Shown: piece by piece, positions 46,179 to 57,478 of the stretch | Position numbering within the stretch: the first letter of the stretch is position 1 | Layout of the letters: each line of letters starts with the position of its first letter | Assembly (NCBI GenBank): GCA_033782935.1 | Contig: JAWQEG010002450.1 | Span: 58,061-122,060 of the forward strand | Source of the DNA: Petrolisthes cinctipes | Taxonomy: Eukaryota > Arthropoda > Malacostraca > Decapoda > Porcellanidae | Reading direction: 5' to 3' | Length of the DNA stretch: 64,000 bases | Notes under the pieces: model-generated | What the model was told of the DNA's origin: nothing | What the model saw: only the letters and a program-made list of their open reading frames with translations | Databases searched by the model: none | Translations under genes and position numbers: made by a program

Positions 46179-46814
46179 GGCCCCCAGAGACACACGTGGG
46201 AGCAGGACCCGGATTTACCATCACTTGAGGCTTCAGTGGGATTCTACTCCGACAACCCTGATGCTGACTCCTACTCTATCAGCACCAACCATGACGACGA
46301 AGGGGAGACTGTGTTCTACGAGGTGGAGCTCAGATCACCTCACGGGGCACAAAGAAAACCACAAATTATCGAAACACCTCCCACACCCACACAAAGCCGA
46401 AAGTACAGCAACATAGCAGCAAAAAATGACACTGCAGACCCGTTGGAAAGGCAGATGACATCTCTTGTTGGTCACGTCACAGAAACATCACCATCATCAT
46501 CGTATACCCCACAAAGTCTACGAGAACAACGACGACAAACAAGAGGCCAACAAGTACGCAAGAGACACCACACAGTAAACGATCCTCTGACGGTTCAAAG
46601 AGAAACTAATCCCCAACAGAAGAACCACCATCAGACCTCAGCAACATTGTCTGCTGGTCACGGGAAACAAGACAAGTTGAAGGAAAAAGAAATAGAGGAA
46701 GATTTACTTGGAATGAATAATGTTGCGCCGAGAAAGAATAATAATAACACATGTAATCATTTTTCCACACCAACAAGAAGGCGTTTTCAATCCTACGACG
46801 GGCCATACCTTTAA
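46179..46814 (+). CDS. Membrane-protein exon 3 (cytoplasmic tail, stop)
   Basis: 211 codons and TAA, acceptor attccacag. Encodes GPQRHTWEQDPDLPSLEASV, GFYSDNPDADSYSISTN, ETVFYEVELRSP, TPPTPTQSRKYSN and a basic Gln/Asn-rich end closing with FQSYDGPYL. Several Tyr residues in acidic contexts could be phosphorylation or SH2-type docking sites (inference). ATTTA-type AU-rich motifs follow; no consensus AATAAA is seen within 400 bp. Confidence 0.8.
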   Translation, partial: GPQRHTWEQDPDLPSLEASVGFYSDNPDADSYSISTNHDDEGETVFYEVELRSPHGAQRKPQIIETPPTPTQSRKYSNIAAKNDTADPLERQMTSLVGHVTETSPSSSYTPQSLREQRRQTRGQQVRKRHHTVNDPLTVQRETNPQQKNHHQTSATLSAGHGKQDKLKEKEIEEDLLGMNNVAPRKNNNNTCNHFSTPTRRRFQSYDGPYL

Positions 46815-47400
46815 TTAACTCAAGCAGCAATGTAATATTTTTAATGACTGTATATATATGTATGTGTGTAGTTGATCATAAATGCCAGCCAGCCACTCAG
46901 TCATTATGCAAACTGTTCATAGTATGCTGTTAATTTTATTTACATTAATTCATTGCAATATAAATATCTACATTTTAATTTATTTTTAATGCACGCATAT
47001 TATTTACATAAATTTATCTAGCTATCGTTTCCTCCTGTTTTATGCACCCTTCCAGAAAAAAAAAATAGATTTTTTTTTTTATCTTATCATCATATATCCT
47101 CCAGCATAATGATGACAAACACACACTGCTTCCTTACCCCTATAAACAACACACCATTTTATTTATTTTTTTTTTCATTATAGATAATCTATAATGAATA
47201 ACTTCTTTATGATAAGGAATTTTCTGGATTTAAATTCTACACAGTATACTTTTCCAGGCATGGACGTCATGAAAATTATGGGAATAACTGAGATAAATAA
47301 TAACTTAAATACATTGCATCTAACTGGGGTTTGCTATTTAACAACATTAGTAAACAAACATAATGATAGGTTTAGAAGCAAGATGGTAACAATGAAAGGC
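46815..47400. other. 3' region of membrane-protein gene; AT-rich, no gene
   Basis: Contains several ATTTA/TTATTTA motifs (46937, 46978, 47000) as in AU-rich 3' UTRs and two T/A homopolymers near 47056-47080. Confidence 0.5.
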
Positions 47401-47519
47401 GTGAGTCGAGTCCATCCACGTGTCAGGTGTGTGTGTATGTGTGTGTGTATCACTGTCGAAATCGAAGACGGCGCTCGTGTGTAGGAAGGAAGGAAGGTGG
47501 TGGTGGGTGTGGCGGGTGA

Positions 47520-47640
47520 GAGAAACAGCCAAAAGAGCAGCCAGCCCGCCGTCACATGGTGGCCGTGGCTGGCCGCGCCGCCCCACAGCCACACCGACCA
47601 ATAGGTAAACATAAGCTACTGACACCAAGCACACCACACA
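47520..47640. promoter_or_regulatory. GC-rich island with CCAAT motif
   Basis: A GC-rich patch (GTGGCCGTGGCTGGCCGCGC) followed by ACCGACCAATAGGTAAACAT, inside AT-rich flanks. Related signature at 50715, 54290 and 55145. Could be a promoter or first-exon boundary (AATAG|GTAAAC reads as a donor). Confidence 0.3.
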
Positions 47641-48010
47641 CCGCGCCAAAACATTGCAAGCCTTTATATGACGTTATTATGTAGTCAATGGGCAAATTTT
47701 CACTTCTGATGATAACATAGACATAAGAAGTGTTGTATGTGGTCAATAGTTGGGGGGTAAATGGCTTAGAATATTATAAAATGATGAGGAAAGAGAAGAG
47801 AGAGCCTGCCTATCACTACGACCAGCAGCACTCACCACACAGCTCCCCAAAGCACTACAAACCTTCATTTTACGTTATTTTGAGCAGTTAATGGCTAAAC
47901 TTTCACTTCTGGTCATAGGAAATACATAAACACTGCTGCGTATCGTAATATATGAGGGGTTAATGGTATAATAATAAAATGAAGAGGGAAAAGAAGAGAC
48001 AGCTTGTGTG
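47614..48010. repeat. Diverged tandem duplication, about 203-bp period
   Basis: Shared ordered blocks: CACCACACA, GC.CTACAA-type, ACGTTATT, TTTTCACTTCTG.T.ATA, GGGGT.AATGG, AAATGA.GAGG.AAAGAGAAGAGA. Confidence 0.7.
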
Positions 48011-48577
48011 TAGCCTACCAACCAATATGAACGTGATCCCTCGCCTCAGTTCTGTCACGTGTAAAGGGAGGAAGGAATCCACTCCCTCCATGCATTTACA
48101 ACCCCTTGGCCTGGTAATTCATTCTATCTACTTCATTTTGCAGTGTTTTCTTTTCCACAGGTCCAGAGACAGATTAAGGGACCACAAAACACACACACCT
48201 ATTATGGAAGGAGTTTGATAATGTTATTCAGACGAGACTATTATGGTAACCACTATTAACTAAACCAAACTAATTATATAAACTATTAACTATGAACTAT
48301 ATAAACTCAATGATGCAACAACAGACCCTCACTACCATCACCAACACACCGCACGCTAATAAAGGTATTCATAATAATTCATTCATTTATATTTATTGAA
48401 GTATTCTTAATTTTAGTGATATAGTGAATGAATCAACAAACTTCTGTTGCTTTAGTTAGAATGATAAATATATATACAATATCTCACTGTACACTATCTT
48501 CAGACGTGCTTTCAAAGACCTTAAGTTTAATAGTATGTCTGCACTTGATTCGTATGACCTTGGACATTCCTGCCTGA

Positions 48578-48600
48578 GAGAGAGAGAGAGAGAGAGAGAG
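48578..48600. repeat. (GA)n microsatellite
   Basis: GAGAGA run. Confidence 0.93.
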
Positions 48601-48770
48601 TATCAAGTCAAGAGGGTAACTTATAGTCGTTGATTCCTACATTATAATTTCGTGAGAACATTATAATTCTACGGTTTCTTCTTATTATTATTTCCATACT
48701 GAGGTGGTGCAAATTTTCTGGCTTTCAGGGAGGTATAGTAAGTACACTTCTGGCATTTTGCAGAGCCAAG

Positions 48771-48900
48771 ATTCCTCCAAAGTATATGTGCCAGGAAACA
48801 GGACTAGATGAACAAAAATAATGGTGTACTATAACCTGGATTAGGCTAGTTTGGAGGCATCAATTACTCCAGATTTACCAACAGTGTATTTTTCCTTAAG
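48771..48900. repeat. Dispersed palindromic-family repeat (arm copy)
   Basis: ATTCCTCCAAAGTATATGTG then CCAGGAAACAGGACTAGATG, AATAATGGTG, GTTTGGAGGCATCAATTACT and CCAGATTTACCAACAGTG; same order as 6605-6775. Confidence 0.8.
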
Positions 48901-49409
48901 TTAAGTTAGTATAGCCATCAACCACCAACACAATAACTAACTAACTAACTAACTAACTACCTTGCCAGTGTGATTGTTGATGGTTCCAGCTATACTTTGT
49001 TGTCACACCCAGAAGAAACATGTTATTCATTACATAGTTTTTATCATTATTATTATTATATCAATGTGTCTCATCAACCAAAAGCATAAGTCTTAAATAA
49101 CTAAACTAGAATTGAAGGAGAGAAACATTTTATTTAATACACGTTATTTTATTATTGTATCCATGTATGTACAAGAAGATATCCCTTTCATTTCCAGTGT
49201 AGGCTACTAATTAAAGTTTGGCAATAGAGCAAGGGCATGTCTGTAACTCTTATCTACAGGCAGGCAGGCAGGCACTAGGATCAATACAGTAGTAGGCTAT
49301 CTGAATGCATGGTGTTTGTATAGTTTGTTCAGTATATAACTAGTCTGGTCATCAACTAACTTACCATCCTGTGCTGAAAACATTGTCTTCTTAAAAACTG
49401 CCAAAGCAA

Positions 49410-49612
49410 CAGCATACATACATACATACACCCAACGTCAAAGAATAGTATACATAGATACATACATACATACATACACCCTAGGGCCTAGGTCAAAGAA
49501 TAGTTATACATAGATACATACATACAGAGGATACACCCTCCTTCCCTTTCCATCCATGTTTCCGGACACCAGACTTCAAAGTGATAAACACACATACATA
49601 CATACATACGGG
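49410..49612. repeat. (CATA)n array with about 50-bp higher-order unit
   Basis: CATACATACATA blocks at 49417, 49455, 49516 and 49592, three of them linked by GTCAAAGAATAGT.ATACATA. Confidence 0.85.
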
Positions 49613-50059
49613 TGGAATTTCAAGGTCGTGTTGGTTATGCGTATGCTTCTCTTGTTCTCCCCTCCCCCTCCTCCTTTCCCTCCCACCCCTCCCCCTCCTC
49701 CTTTCTCTCCCTCCTTTATGCCTCGGTTGTCAGATGGCTACATATTCTCAAACTCCTCTATCAACTCTTATATTTATATTGTACAGCATTGTTTGTTGAT
49801 TTAATTAAGATCGACATATTTACCAACTGCCTAGAATAATAATGCTACTGCAAATATACTGTACTTACTGAATACATACATTAATTAGGGAAATAATTAC
49901 AAGGAACAAACAGTGCATGAGCTATATATCTACAGGCAAATTTTAGTGTGTTCTGTACATCGGTTTGTTTTGCTAGCTGGACTGTATATGTACCCTTCCT
50001 TCAACTTTCAAAACCTGCTGTCTGACTGGTTGGTTTATTTATATAGTTATTAGTTTAGC

Positions 50060-50372
50060 AGGAAATAATCATATGAAAACATTATTAATCTGTCTTCCTA
50101 TGAAAAGTACCAAGAAAAAATCATACGAAAACATTACAGTACAAATCAGTCAGTCCATGAAAAGTAGCAAGAAATAATCACATGAAAACATTACCGTACA
50201 AATCACTCAGTCCATGAAAAGTAGCAAGAAATTATCATATGAAAATATTACAGTACACAGCAGTCAGTCAGCATATGAAAAGCAGCAATAAATTCATATA
50301 ACAACATTACAGTATCATTAATCTGTCTATCATATGACAACAATACAAATCAGTCAGTCCATGAAAAGTAAA
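50060..50372. repeat. Minisatellite, about 60-bp unit, five copies
   Basis: Units contain CATATGAAAACATTACAGTA, AATCAGTCAGTCCATGAAAA and GTAGCAAGAAATAATCA in order, with modest divergence. Confidence 0.85.
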
Positions 50373-50489
50373 AAAAAAAAAACTAAATATATACGAGGCA
50401 TGACATACATAGATCGAACGAAACTCAGTCACTGCATATGTATGTATTTATTTATTTATAATTTATTAATTTCCACCTTGTAATGCTAT

Positions 50490-50646
50490 TGTGTGTGTGT
50501 GTGTGAACTTTAGCCAGAGAGAGAAAGAAGTGTGTGTGTGTGTGTGTGAACTTTAGCCAGAGAGAGAAAGAAGTGTGAGTGTGAGAGTGTGTGTGTGTGT
50601 GTGTGAACTTTTGCCAGAGACGTGTGAGAGTGTGTGTGTGTGTGAG
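50490..50646. repeat. (GT)n with repeated GAACTTTAGCCAGAGA unit
   Basis: Three copies of GAACTTTAGCCAGAGAGAGA or a variant (50505, 50546, 50603) separated by GT runs. Confidence 0.9.
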
Positions 50647-50800
50647 AAGGGTCCGCGGGCGTGGCTGTCGGGAGGCGTGGGTGGGGGCGGGCCGGGGTGG
50701 TGACGGCGTTACGAGAGACAACAGGGTAACATAAGACCCGGAGCCATCAACACTGGTCGCCCAGCCTCGACCAGGGAAGTGCGCGCTCTTTCGACAGAAG
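50647..50800. promoter_or_regulatory. GC-rich island, possible promoter
   Basis: GGTCCGCGGGCGTGGCTGTC and GGGGGCGGGCCGGGGTGG (GC-box-like), then GAGACAACAGGGTAACATAA. Contrasts sharply with AT-rich flanks. No transcript evidence. Confidence 0.3.
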
Positions 50801-50872
50801 GACATAAGTTGGCGATACTGAACAGTTCCTTGTTGCGCGCCAAGCCTCTCATGACTCTCTTTCTTCTTCATT

Positions 50873-50902
50873 CAGCCAGCCAGCCAGCCAGCCTTCCCTC
50901 CC

Positions 50903-50939
<37 letters not shown>
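50873..50939. repeat. (CAGC)n, poly-C and (CT)n tracts
   Basis: CAGCCAGCCAGC, a 13-C run, then a 28-bp CT run. Confidence 0.93.
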
Positions 50940-50943
<4 letters not shown>

Positions 50944-51781
50944 GCTACATTTCTCTATATATTGTTGCCATTTGTCTCTTGTATTATTATTATTATGATT
51001 ATTATTATCCGGTCACTCTTTACAGGAAATAATTTGTGTTCTGACTTATAACTGATATTTTTATTATTGTTCTGTTGCAAATAATGTGAAGGAAAAGTAA
51101 AATGATACTGTATTGTTCACCCTTACTTCCACTCTCTTATGAGTCCAATGACGTACGATAAACTTTGCATTATCATACATATTTCATTAATCACAACGGA
51201 AAGGCCAACAACAACATCAACACCACCAAACCATGCAATGCGTAATGTAAACTATTTTCCTAAACTCTTCAATGAACATGAAAACAGAGGAGGCTGAATA
51301 TGGGAAGTTAGTTATATAGTTAGGAAAGTTTATTGGCACATTCATGGCTAATGCATCTATCTCTTTCAGTTCATATTAGACTACACTCCACCGTCCTACA
51401 GCCACGATGGAGAGAACTTTCCTTTACTTCGGTACAGTATATAATCTTTCCACAAAATAATAGAAAAAGTAAGGATGAAGACAACTAATTCCACACACAC
51501 ACACACAAGGAAAATTCCAACCAGCCATTACATAGGCTACACTTCCACTCCTGCCAACAACACACAAGCTTACTTTTTGCTTCACATAATTCCCTATGCA
51601 CACTTTTTTACACAGTCACACTCACCACAGGCTATCAAAATATCTGATAGTTTTATTTAAGTTTGTTCATTAGTTTATATATATATTTTACAGTACATAC
51701 ATAGCTTGTACTTTTTTTCCTGACATGACAAGGACGATTATTTCTCCAACAGTTAGTTATTTGATATTATACAACTTCACG

Positions 51782-51786
<5 letters not shown>
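50940..51786. other. No gene recognised
   Basis: AT-rich intergenic DNA with short ATT and CA runs. Confidence 0.5.

Positions 51787-51852
<66 letters not shown>
51787..51852. repeat. (AT)n microsatellite, 66 bp
   Basis: Uninterrupted AT run, self-complementary. Confidence 0.97.
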
Positions 51853-51855
<3 letters not shown>

Positions 51856-52362
51856 TCATAGGTAAGGGAAGAGGAACGAGATACAAATGTTTGGGAATCG
51901 ATTTAATACAGGTGTCAACCATATGTTCAGAACACCTGTTACAGTATTAAAGCACTCACAATTTTATATTTTGTACTTATTCCAGCATGAAGCGATGTCT
52001 AACCTACAACCCAAATGAAGAGACTTGGACAACCTAAAGGAATATGTTAATAATTTTATGGGGTTGAGTTTATGTTCACCAGCAGGATCAGTAAGAAATT
52101 ATTACTATAGTTCTAATGGTATATATCCAGTTTTATTTATTTGTATATTTATTCTTTTCTTTATTTACCATTGCATCCACTGTGAACTTCATCTCGCCTG
52201 ACTGACAACCACAATATTTAATTCCATAATGCAGAATAAAAATTGCAAGATATCTTCCTTATTTTCGCTTGGTTTAAGAAGACGTTTATTTATATGATTA
52301 TTAAGGTCATTATCACGAAGGATATAATATAGTGGATGCAGCTGTGTAATGTTAACCAGCAA

Positions 52363-52514
52363 TTTAAAGGGGAGATTCTCTTATTGGCAAAATGGAAGGC
52401 TACTGATTCCTCCTAACTATGTCACCAGAAAACAGAGGATACTATATAGGGGATCTGTTTCTTAGCCTAGTTTGGAGGAATCACAGATCCTCCAATTCAC
52501 CGACAAGAAAATAT
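52363..52514. repeat. Palindromic foldback element, core GATTCCTCCTAACTATG
   Basis: Left arm ATTGGCAAAATGGAAGGCTA CTGATTCCTCCTAACTATG...AGAAAACAGAGG pairs with GGGGATCTGTTTCTTAGCCTAGTTTGG AGGAATCA...CTCCAATTCACCGACAA read in reverse. Confidence 0.8.
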
Positions 52515-52600
52515 GGTCATAAAAACAACACCTTAATTTTCAGATAAGATGGACACTAGCTTCGTTATATCCACGTATAAGAGATGATATACAGTAATAC

Positions 52601-52602
<2 letters not shown>

Positions 52603-52670
<68 letters not shown>
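52603..52670. repeat. (AT)n microsatellite, 68 bp
   Basis: Uninterrupted AT run. Confidence 0.97.
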
Positions 52671-52673
<3 letters not shown>

Positions 52674-53344
52674 AGGAAGCTTCAGTTTCAGTATAAATTG
52701 TATTATTACTACTCCTATTGTCGTTACACTGTATGAATGCAAATTAATAAAAACACTTGATATGTTTAGTTTTGTCACGTCACACAAATCTTTTTACCTT
52801 TTGAAACAAACGAAATTATCACTTGTAACTAAGATGACGCATGCATTTGTGTACATCAATACTTTACACTTGTAGTCTGTATTTTCAACATTTAAAGGCA
52901 CTGTGTCACAGCTCGACAACATAATATTAATCATTATCATATCCACTACCACAAAACAACAATTAACATGGAATAATAAATAATAAATGACATTCTTTTG
53001 GGGACACATGCAAGGACAACAGTGGGTAAATAAATATCATTCAGGAGTTTCTTGAATCTCTTGACATTTTAAATAATTTCCTGTTCTTTTTTATATATTT
53101 TCATTCATCGTTTCTCTTCTCAATGCCATCCATCTGATCAGACAAGTTTGTCACTGGATACATACATACATTATACATAATTCCTCGGCCATGCATTAGA
53201 CACTGGCAAACCAACTGTACGTAGTGTTCCAACAAGTTATCAGTCTTCGATGTTAATACTTTCACAGCAAGCACCAAATGTTTCCAGAATTAATAAGAAC
53301 TTTCCCAAATAAAGTACAGTATCGGTAATGCGTGTATATTTTTG
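52671..53344. other. No gene recognised
   Basis: AT-rich; no supported feature. Confidence 0.5.
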
Positions 53345-53371
53345 AGAGAGAGAGAGAGAGAGAGAGAGAGG
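53344..53371. repeat. (GA)n microsatellite
   Basis: GAGAGA run of about 28 bp. Confidence 0.93.
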
Positions 53372-53483
53372 CCGTGATGGGGGGCGACTGAGAGAGAGCC
53401 AGAGAGTGTGTGTGGGAACAGCACGTGTATTGTATCGTCTGTATGTATGTGCGTGACTGTGTGTGGTGGACTCACTCGCCAGA

Positions 53484-53506
53484 ACAGCCAGCCAGCCAGC
53501 CAGCCA
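53484..53506. repeat. (CAGC)n microsatellite
   Basis: CAGCCAGCCAGCCAGCCAGC just before an isolated ATG; no meaningful frame follows. Confidence 0.9.
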
Positions 53507-53879
53507 CCATGCAGCCTAATCCACTTGGGTTGCGTACTCGGGTAATTTAGTGTATATATATTTACTTGCGATACTTGCAGGGGTACTACACAACACAATA
53601 CTCAACTACATAACACCTACATAAAAAAACAATTCAAACACTTGTGATGGGAATAAGGAAAAGGGACCTACAGTCTCCGGAAAACTAAATAATATTAACT
53701 TTACTTACAAACCTCCCACGAAAGTCTATCTCATATTAATTACCATTCCACTTTCCAATATAAAGCACTATCTAGAAACATTCCGTAACAGTACCTCAAA
53801 ATAAATAGTATACACGTTTCTCTCACACTACAAACACGAATAAGGAACAACGGGTATAATAAGAAATAAGAGTAAAGTT

Positions 53880-54090
53880 ACGTCATACATCTCTAGCAAG
53901 CACTGGCAACCATATCACCACTATCTTGCTACTCTCTCCATTTATGTATGTCGAGCAGTTATTAGTGTATATCTAGCGAGGTCTGGCAACCAAATCACCA
54001 TTATCCAACCATCATCTTGCTTTTCTCTCTCTATTTATATTATGTACAGAAGCAAGTATAGTTCTAGTGAGCACCACCAACCAACATATC
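53880..54090. repeat. Imperfect repeats of an AGCACTGGCAACCATATCA unit
   Basis: AGCA.TGGCAACCA.ATCACC recurs at 53899, 53983 and 54155, with CTCTCTCTATTTAT phrases. Spacing 70-170 bp. Confidence 0.55.
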
Positions 54091-54189
54091 ACCACCGTCA
54101 GTCAACCACCACCATCTATCTTGCTTCTCCCTCCCTCTCTCTTTCGCTCTCCCTTACTAACGAGCACTGGCAACCATATCATCACCGTC

Positions 54190-54219
54190 TTTGCTCTCTC
54201 TCTCTCTCTCTCTCTCTTC
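54190..54219. repeat. (CT)n microsatellite
   Basis: CTCTCT run. Confidence 0.93.
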
Positions 54220-54234
54220 CTTTCGTCGTTGTTG

Positions 54235-54350
54235 TTGGTTGGGGTCTGGTGGCTGCAAGTAGTCCGTCCGCGGCCGTCCCAAGCGGCTCCCGATCCAATA
54301 GGGAAGCATACGAGGCAGCGTTCCCTTCACCATCCCGCAAAAACCACTCG
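54235..54350. promoter_or_regulatory. GC-rich island with CCAAT motif
   Basis: GTCCGTCCGCGGCCGTCCC and GCTCCCGATCCAATAGGGAA; shares the signature of 47594, 50715 and 55145. Confidence 0.3.
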
Positions 54351-54815
54351 TAAAAACATTATTATCGAATCATGTACCCAAATACACTCTCTGGTCACTC
54401 GCTATTAATGCCTGACGTAAATAAATGAAGATAATTAATGATATACATAGTCTATTCGTCTCACTCGCAAGAAAGGGGAACTAAAAATATTGAATGTTAT
54501 AATGGAAGTAGTAGTAGGTGATGGCAACACTTCCTAACCAAAGAATCATTATTATTATTAACCAACCAACCAACCACGTGTGCAGGCTGGCCTGTGCTGG
54601 GAGAGAGGGGGGAGGAAAAGGGAGTGGAGAAGTCAGTCACGTGTTGCACCATCTTGTAAAGTTTAATTAATGTCATAGTTCAAGTGAGTGTTTATTATCA
54701 TATGTATTCGAGTTTTTATTATTTGTATTCAGTATATTTATTATGTATTGAATGTTTGTTTTATACTCTGTCTACTTCTTCGTATTTTTTCATTCATTCA
54801 ATAGCAAAGTATCTT

Positions 54816-54820
<5 letters not shown>

Positions 54821-54881
<61 letters not shown>
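54821..54881. repeat. (GA)n microsatellite, 61 bp
   Basis: Uninterrupted GA run. Confidence 0.97.
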
Positions 54882-54884
<3 letters not shown>

Positions 54885-55069
54885 TTGCTATGCTATCTAT
54901 TTATCACTGAACCAATCAATCACCAGAACTGATAAATATTGTAAGAAACCGGTATGAATTATACATGAATGTATGAAAACAGCGTGGGAACCGATTCAAC
55001 AAGAAAAGAATTCATAACAAATAACATATATAGCAATGCGTGCCCTAGCTATGTGTGTACGTGTGTGTG

Positions 55070-55215
55070 TGCGCGCCATGAAGCTCACGCGGCAGCTATC
55101 AATCACTGTCTACATCAGCGGCCAGCAGGGTTCCATCTCAGCAGCCGAGACTAATAGGAAAACATAAGCCATAATACCTCTGATAGGTTCAGGCTTGGCG
55201 CGTAGACTCTACCAT
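55070..55215. promoter_or_regulatory. GC-rich island with shared signature
   Basis: CTCACGCGGCAGCTATCAATC, GCGGCCAGCAGG and CAGCCGAGACTAATAGGAAA ACATAAG. Function unknown. Confidence 0.25.
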
Positions 55216-55283
55216 TTTATCTGCTGGATTCTTCAGTTTTCTATGATAGTATTTTGGGGGGACTTACGAACAAATTATATGAT

Positions 55284-55500
55284 ATCTCATCGTGTATCAA
55301 ATAACTTTATGATGGCCTTTAGCGGCAACGTTCCCCAGAGTGTTGGAGCTTGTACTAAAGGTAAATAAGGACTTGAATAAGAACTTTAAACAAAATCTAT
55401 TTAAATTGCTCTTATTAATTTCCCACCATGTATCAATTAACTTCATAGACTTTAGCGGCAACATTCCCCAGTGTTAAGGTAAATAAAGAACTTAAAAAAA
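55284..55500. repeat. Tandem duplication, about 130-bp period
   Basis: Both copies have CATCGTGTATCAA / CACCATGTATCAA, TTTAGCGGCAACGTTCCCCAG / TTTAGCGGCAACATTCCCCAG and AAGGTAAATAA.GA.CTT. Confidence 0.75.
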
Positions 55501-55639
55501 TGCTAGTATATGTTGCCAAGATACAGTATAAATATCAATGTATAAAATGTCCTCCGTTAATACTTTTGTGTAAAAGTGTCGACAGATCAACAATTAAAAG
55601 TTCAAACGATATTGTTATCATAGATTTCAGTATCTCTCA

Positions 55640-55985
55640 GTATACCTTCTGAACCTGTCACTGTTGTGTCCGAAAATGGATTTTCCCATAAAAATGACAA
55701 TTTTTCCCCAATACAGTGGTTGGAAATATGATGAAAACAACACAAATGACATTTGTATCGTTTCTATTTGTGAAAACGCATCCCACTGAGAAACCTACAA
55801 AGAGAAAAACAATGACAGATATCCCATGTTGTTAAAGTAAAATGGCGGCCATTCTGGAAAATGGCCGCCAAAGGTGACCAAGGCAAAATCTCGAGGGGTT
55901 CCATATCCACAATTGTTCAGAATACATTAGTCAACATGTGTACCAATTTTGGTGCTTTTATGAAAAGTTGAACAATTGGTTTGCT
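55640..55985. repeat. Probable ancient dispersed repeat (GGCGGCCATTTT hairpin)
   Basis: AAAATGGCGGCCATTCTGGA AAATGGCCGCC forms a hairpin near 55840-55871. The whole stretch is unusually balanced in composition for the region. It resembles a repeat class widespread in animal genomes (recalled, not checked). Confidence 0.45.
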
Positions 55986-56154
55986 ATGCTGCAGTACTAG
56001 TAGTAGTAGTAGTAGTATAAAATATGTTTGTTACATAAGAGAACAGCTGCCTAATAATATGCTAGGTAGACAGACTTTGTATAAACAGTAATAAAAACAT
56101 ATTTCATTCTGGAACCAACAACCAACCAACCAGTCATCTACTCAAGAAATAGAT

Positions 56155-56286
56155 AGACAGACAGACAGACAGATAGATAGATTGATAGATATAGAGATAG
56201 ACTGATAGATAGATAGATAAACAGACAGACAGCCACTCGAGCCAAGACAGACTGACAGACAGACAGACAGACTGATAGATAGATAG
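56155..56286. repeat. (GATA/GACA)n array
   Basis: Interleaved GACA and GATA blocks at 56155-56206 and 56221-56286. Confidence 0.95.
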
Positions 56287-56330
56287 AATAAGCCATCACC
56301 CCTTCTTCCATCTATCTCGTAACAGTTGGG

Positions 56331-56334
<4 letters not shown>

Positions 56335-56370
<36 letters not shown>
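56335..56370. repeat. (AAT)n microsatellite
   Basis: About 12 AAT units. Confidence 0.95.
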
Positions 56371-56477
56371 TACTTCACCCACCCAACCACCAAAAATAAT
56401 AAGAATAAATCCAACAGCTAACCATAAATAAATGATGTTGGAATAGAGTAAGTAGTTTATTGTGAACAGAAAACAGC

Positions 56478-56479
<2 letters not shown>

Positions 56480-56521
<42 letters not shown>
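56480..56521. repeat. (CT)n microsatellite
   Basis: CTCTCT run; it is followed by two copies of GAAATGTCAGTTAAGTCATT-like sequence 70 bp apart. Confidence 0.95.
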
Positions 56522-56523
<2 letters not shown>

Positions 56524-56672
56524 GAAGAAATGTCAGTTAAGTCATTCATTATTCAGGAAGTACTGCAATTCTTTCTAACACAGGCTATATATATGGAAAG
56601 AGAGGTCAGTTACGTCATTCATATTGTGGAAGTACTGCAATGAATGAAAGAATGGTCGTAAAACAACAAACC

Positions 56673-56713
<41 letters not shown>

Positions 56714-56824
56714 CCTGTTGTACTACAGTTACGTAGCGTTAGTTACATCTTCTATTTATAAATGTTGTAAGCCTTCGAACAACAACAACAACAACAATAA
56801 CAACAAACAACAACAGCAGCAGCA
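56673..56824. repeat. (AAT)n and (CAA/CAG)n tracts
   Basis: AAT run at 56673-56713; CAA/CAG run at 56781-56824. Confidence 0.93.
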
Positions 56825-56941
56825 GTGTGTGTACGAATTCATGTTTGTAGTTAATAATAGAATAAATAATACGTAACAAACAAAACAAACATACTGCTGC
56901 ATGTCTGACTGACTGACTGGCTGGCTGGCTGATTTCAAGGC

Positions 56942-57001
56942 CACACACACACACACACACATACACACACACACGTTGCGCACACATACACACACACACA
57001 A
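56942..57001. repeat. (CA)n microsatellite, interrupted
   Basis: CACACA runs split by GTTGCG. Confidence 0.94.
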
Positions 57002-57324
57002 ACAGGGGCGTGTGGTGGCTGAAATGCGTAGCTCCAACGTTCTATCTACCCTTATGATTCTCTGCTAGGCATAAATACGAAATCAACCTGTTACCGATCG
57101 TAGGCACTAACCTCATTAGCATAACAATAGCAGATTCCTTGACCTGTATTCATCTAGACGACACCATAACAACAGCGACACATAACACACGGTGAGACGT
57201 AGGCTATCAGTTTTCTATGATACCAGATATACACAGAGAGAATGGTGTGTTTAGTTGGAGGACTGTACTAAAAGAAATATTAAGACCTTAAAAATAATAT
57301 ATATAACACTACACTTACAATGTT

Positions 57325-57354
57325 ATTATTGCTATTATTATAGTTATTATTATA

Positions 57355-57416
<62 letters not shown>

Positions 57417-57419
57417 ATC

Positions 57420-57478
<59 letters not shown>
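57325..57478. repeat. (ATT)n/(AGT)n compound microsatellite
   Basis: ATT, AGT, ATT blocks totalling about 150 bp. Confidence 0.96.

Larger units (their letters stand above)
42681..46814 (+). other. Unrecognised type I membrane protein gene, 3 coding exons (gene span)
   Basis: Exons 42681-43742, 44651-45937 and 46179-46814 join in phase 0 to a 994-residue product. The N-terminus [19 protein letters not shown] is a clear signal peptide. Residues about 24-330 are a charged Glu/Gln/Lys/His stalk. The Cys-containing ectodomain begins at [12 protein letters not shown] (near 338) and resumes after an acidic insert (397-514) at TCSCCPLLNLEDV. It is rich in short beta-type strands (VRLRLYDVSL, GVVLENIQGRVLV). 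One hydrophobic helix follows (VGLLVVVSLLAVSIVINVCQ, 730-753), then a basic stop-transfer and a 240-residue cytoplasmic tail with Tyr-containing FYSDNPD, VFYEVEL and SYDGPYL. I do not recognise a family; an LRR-like or beta-solenoid receptor is possible. Confidence 0.8.

Noticed and set aside
50060..50372. CRISPR-like direct repeats
   Set aside because: Repeats and spacers both diverge in a contiguous minisatellite; the genome is clearly eukaryotic with no cas genes.
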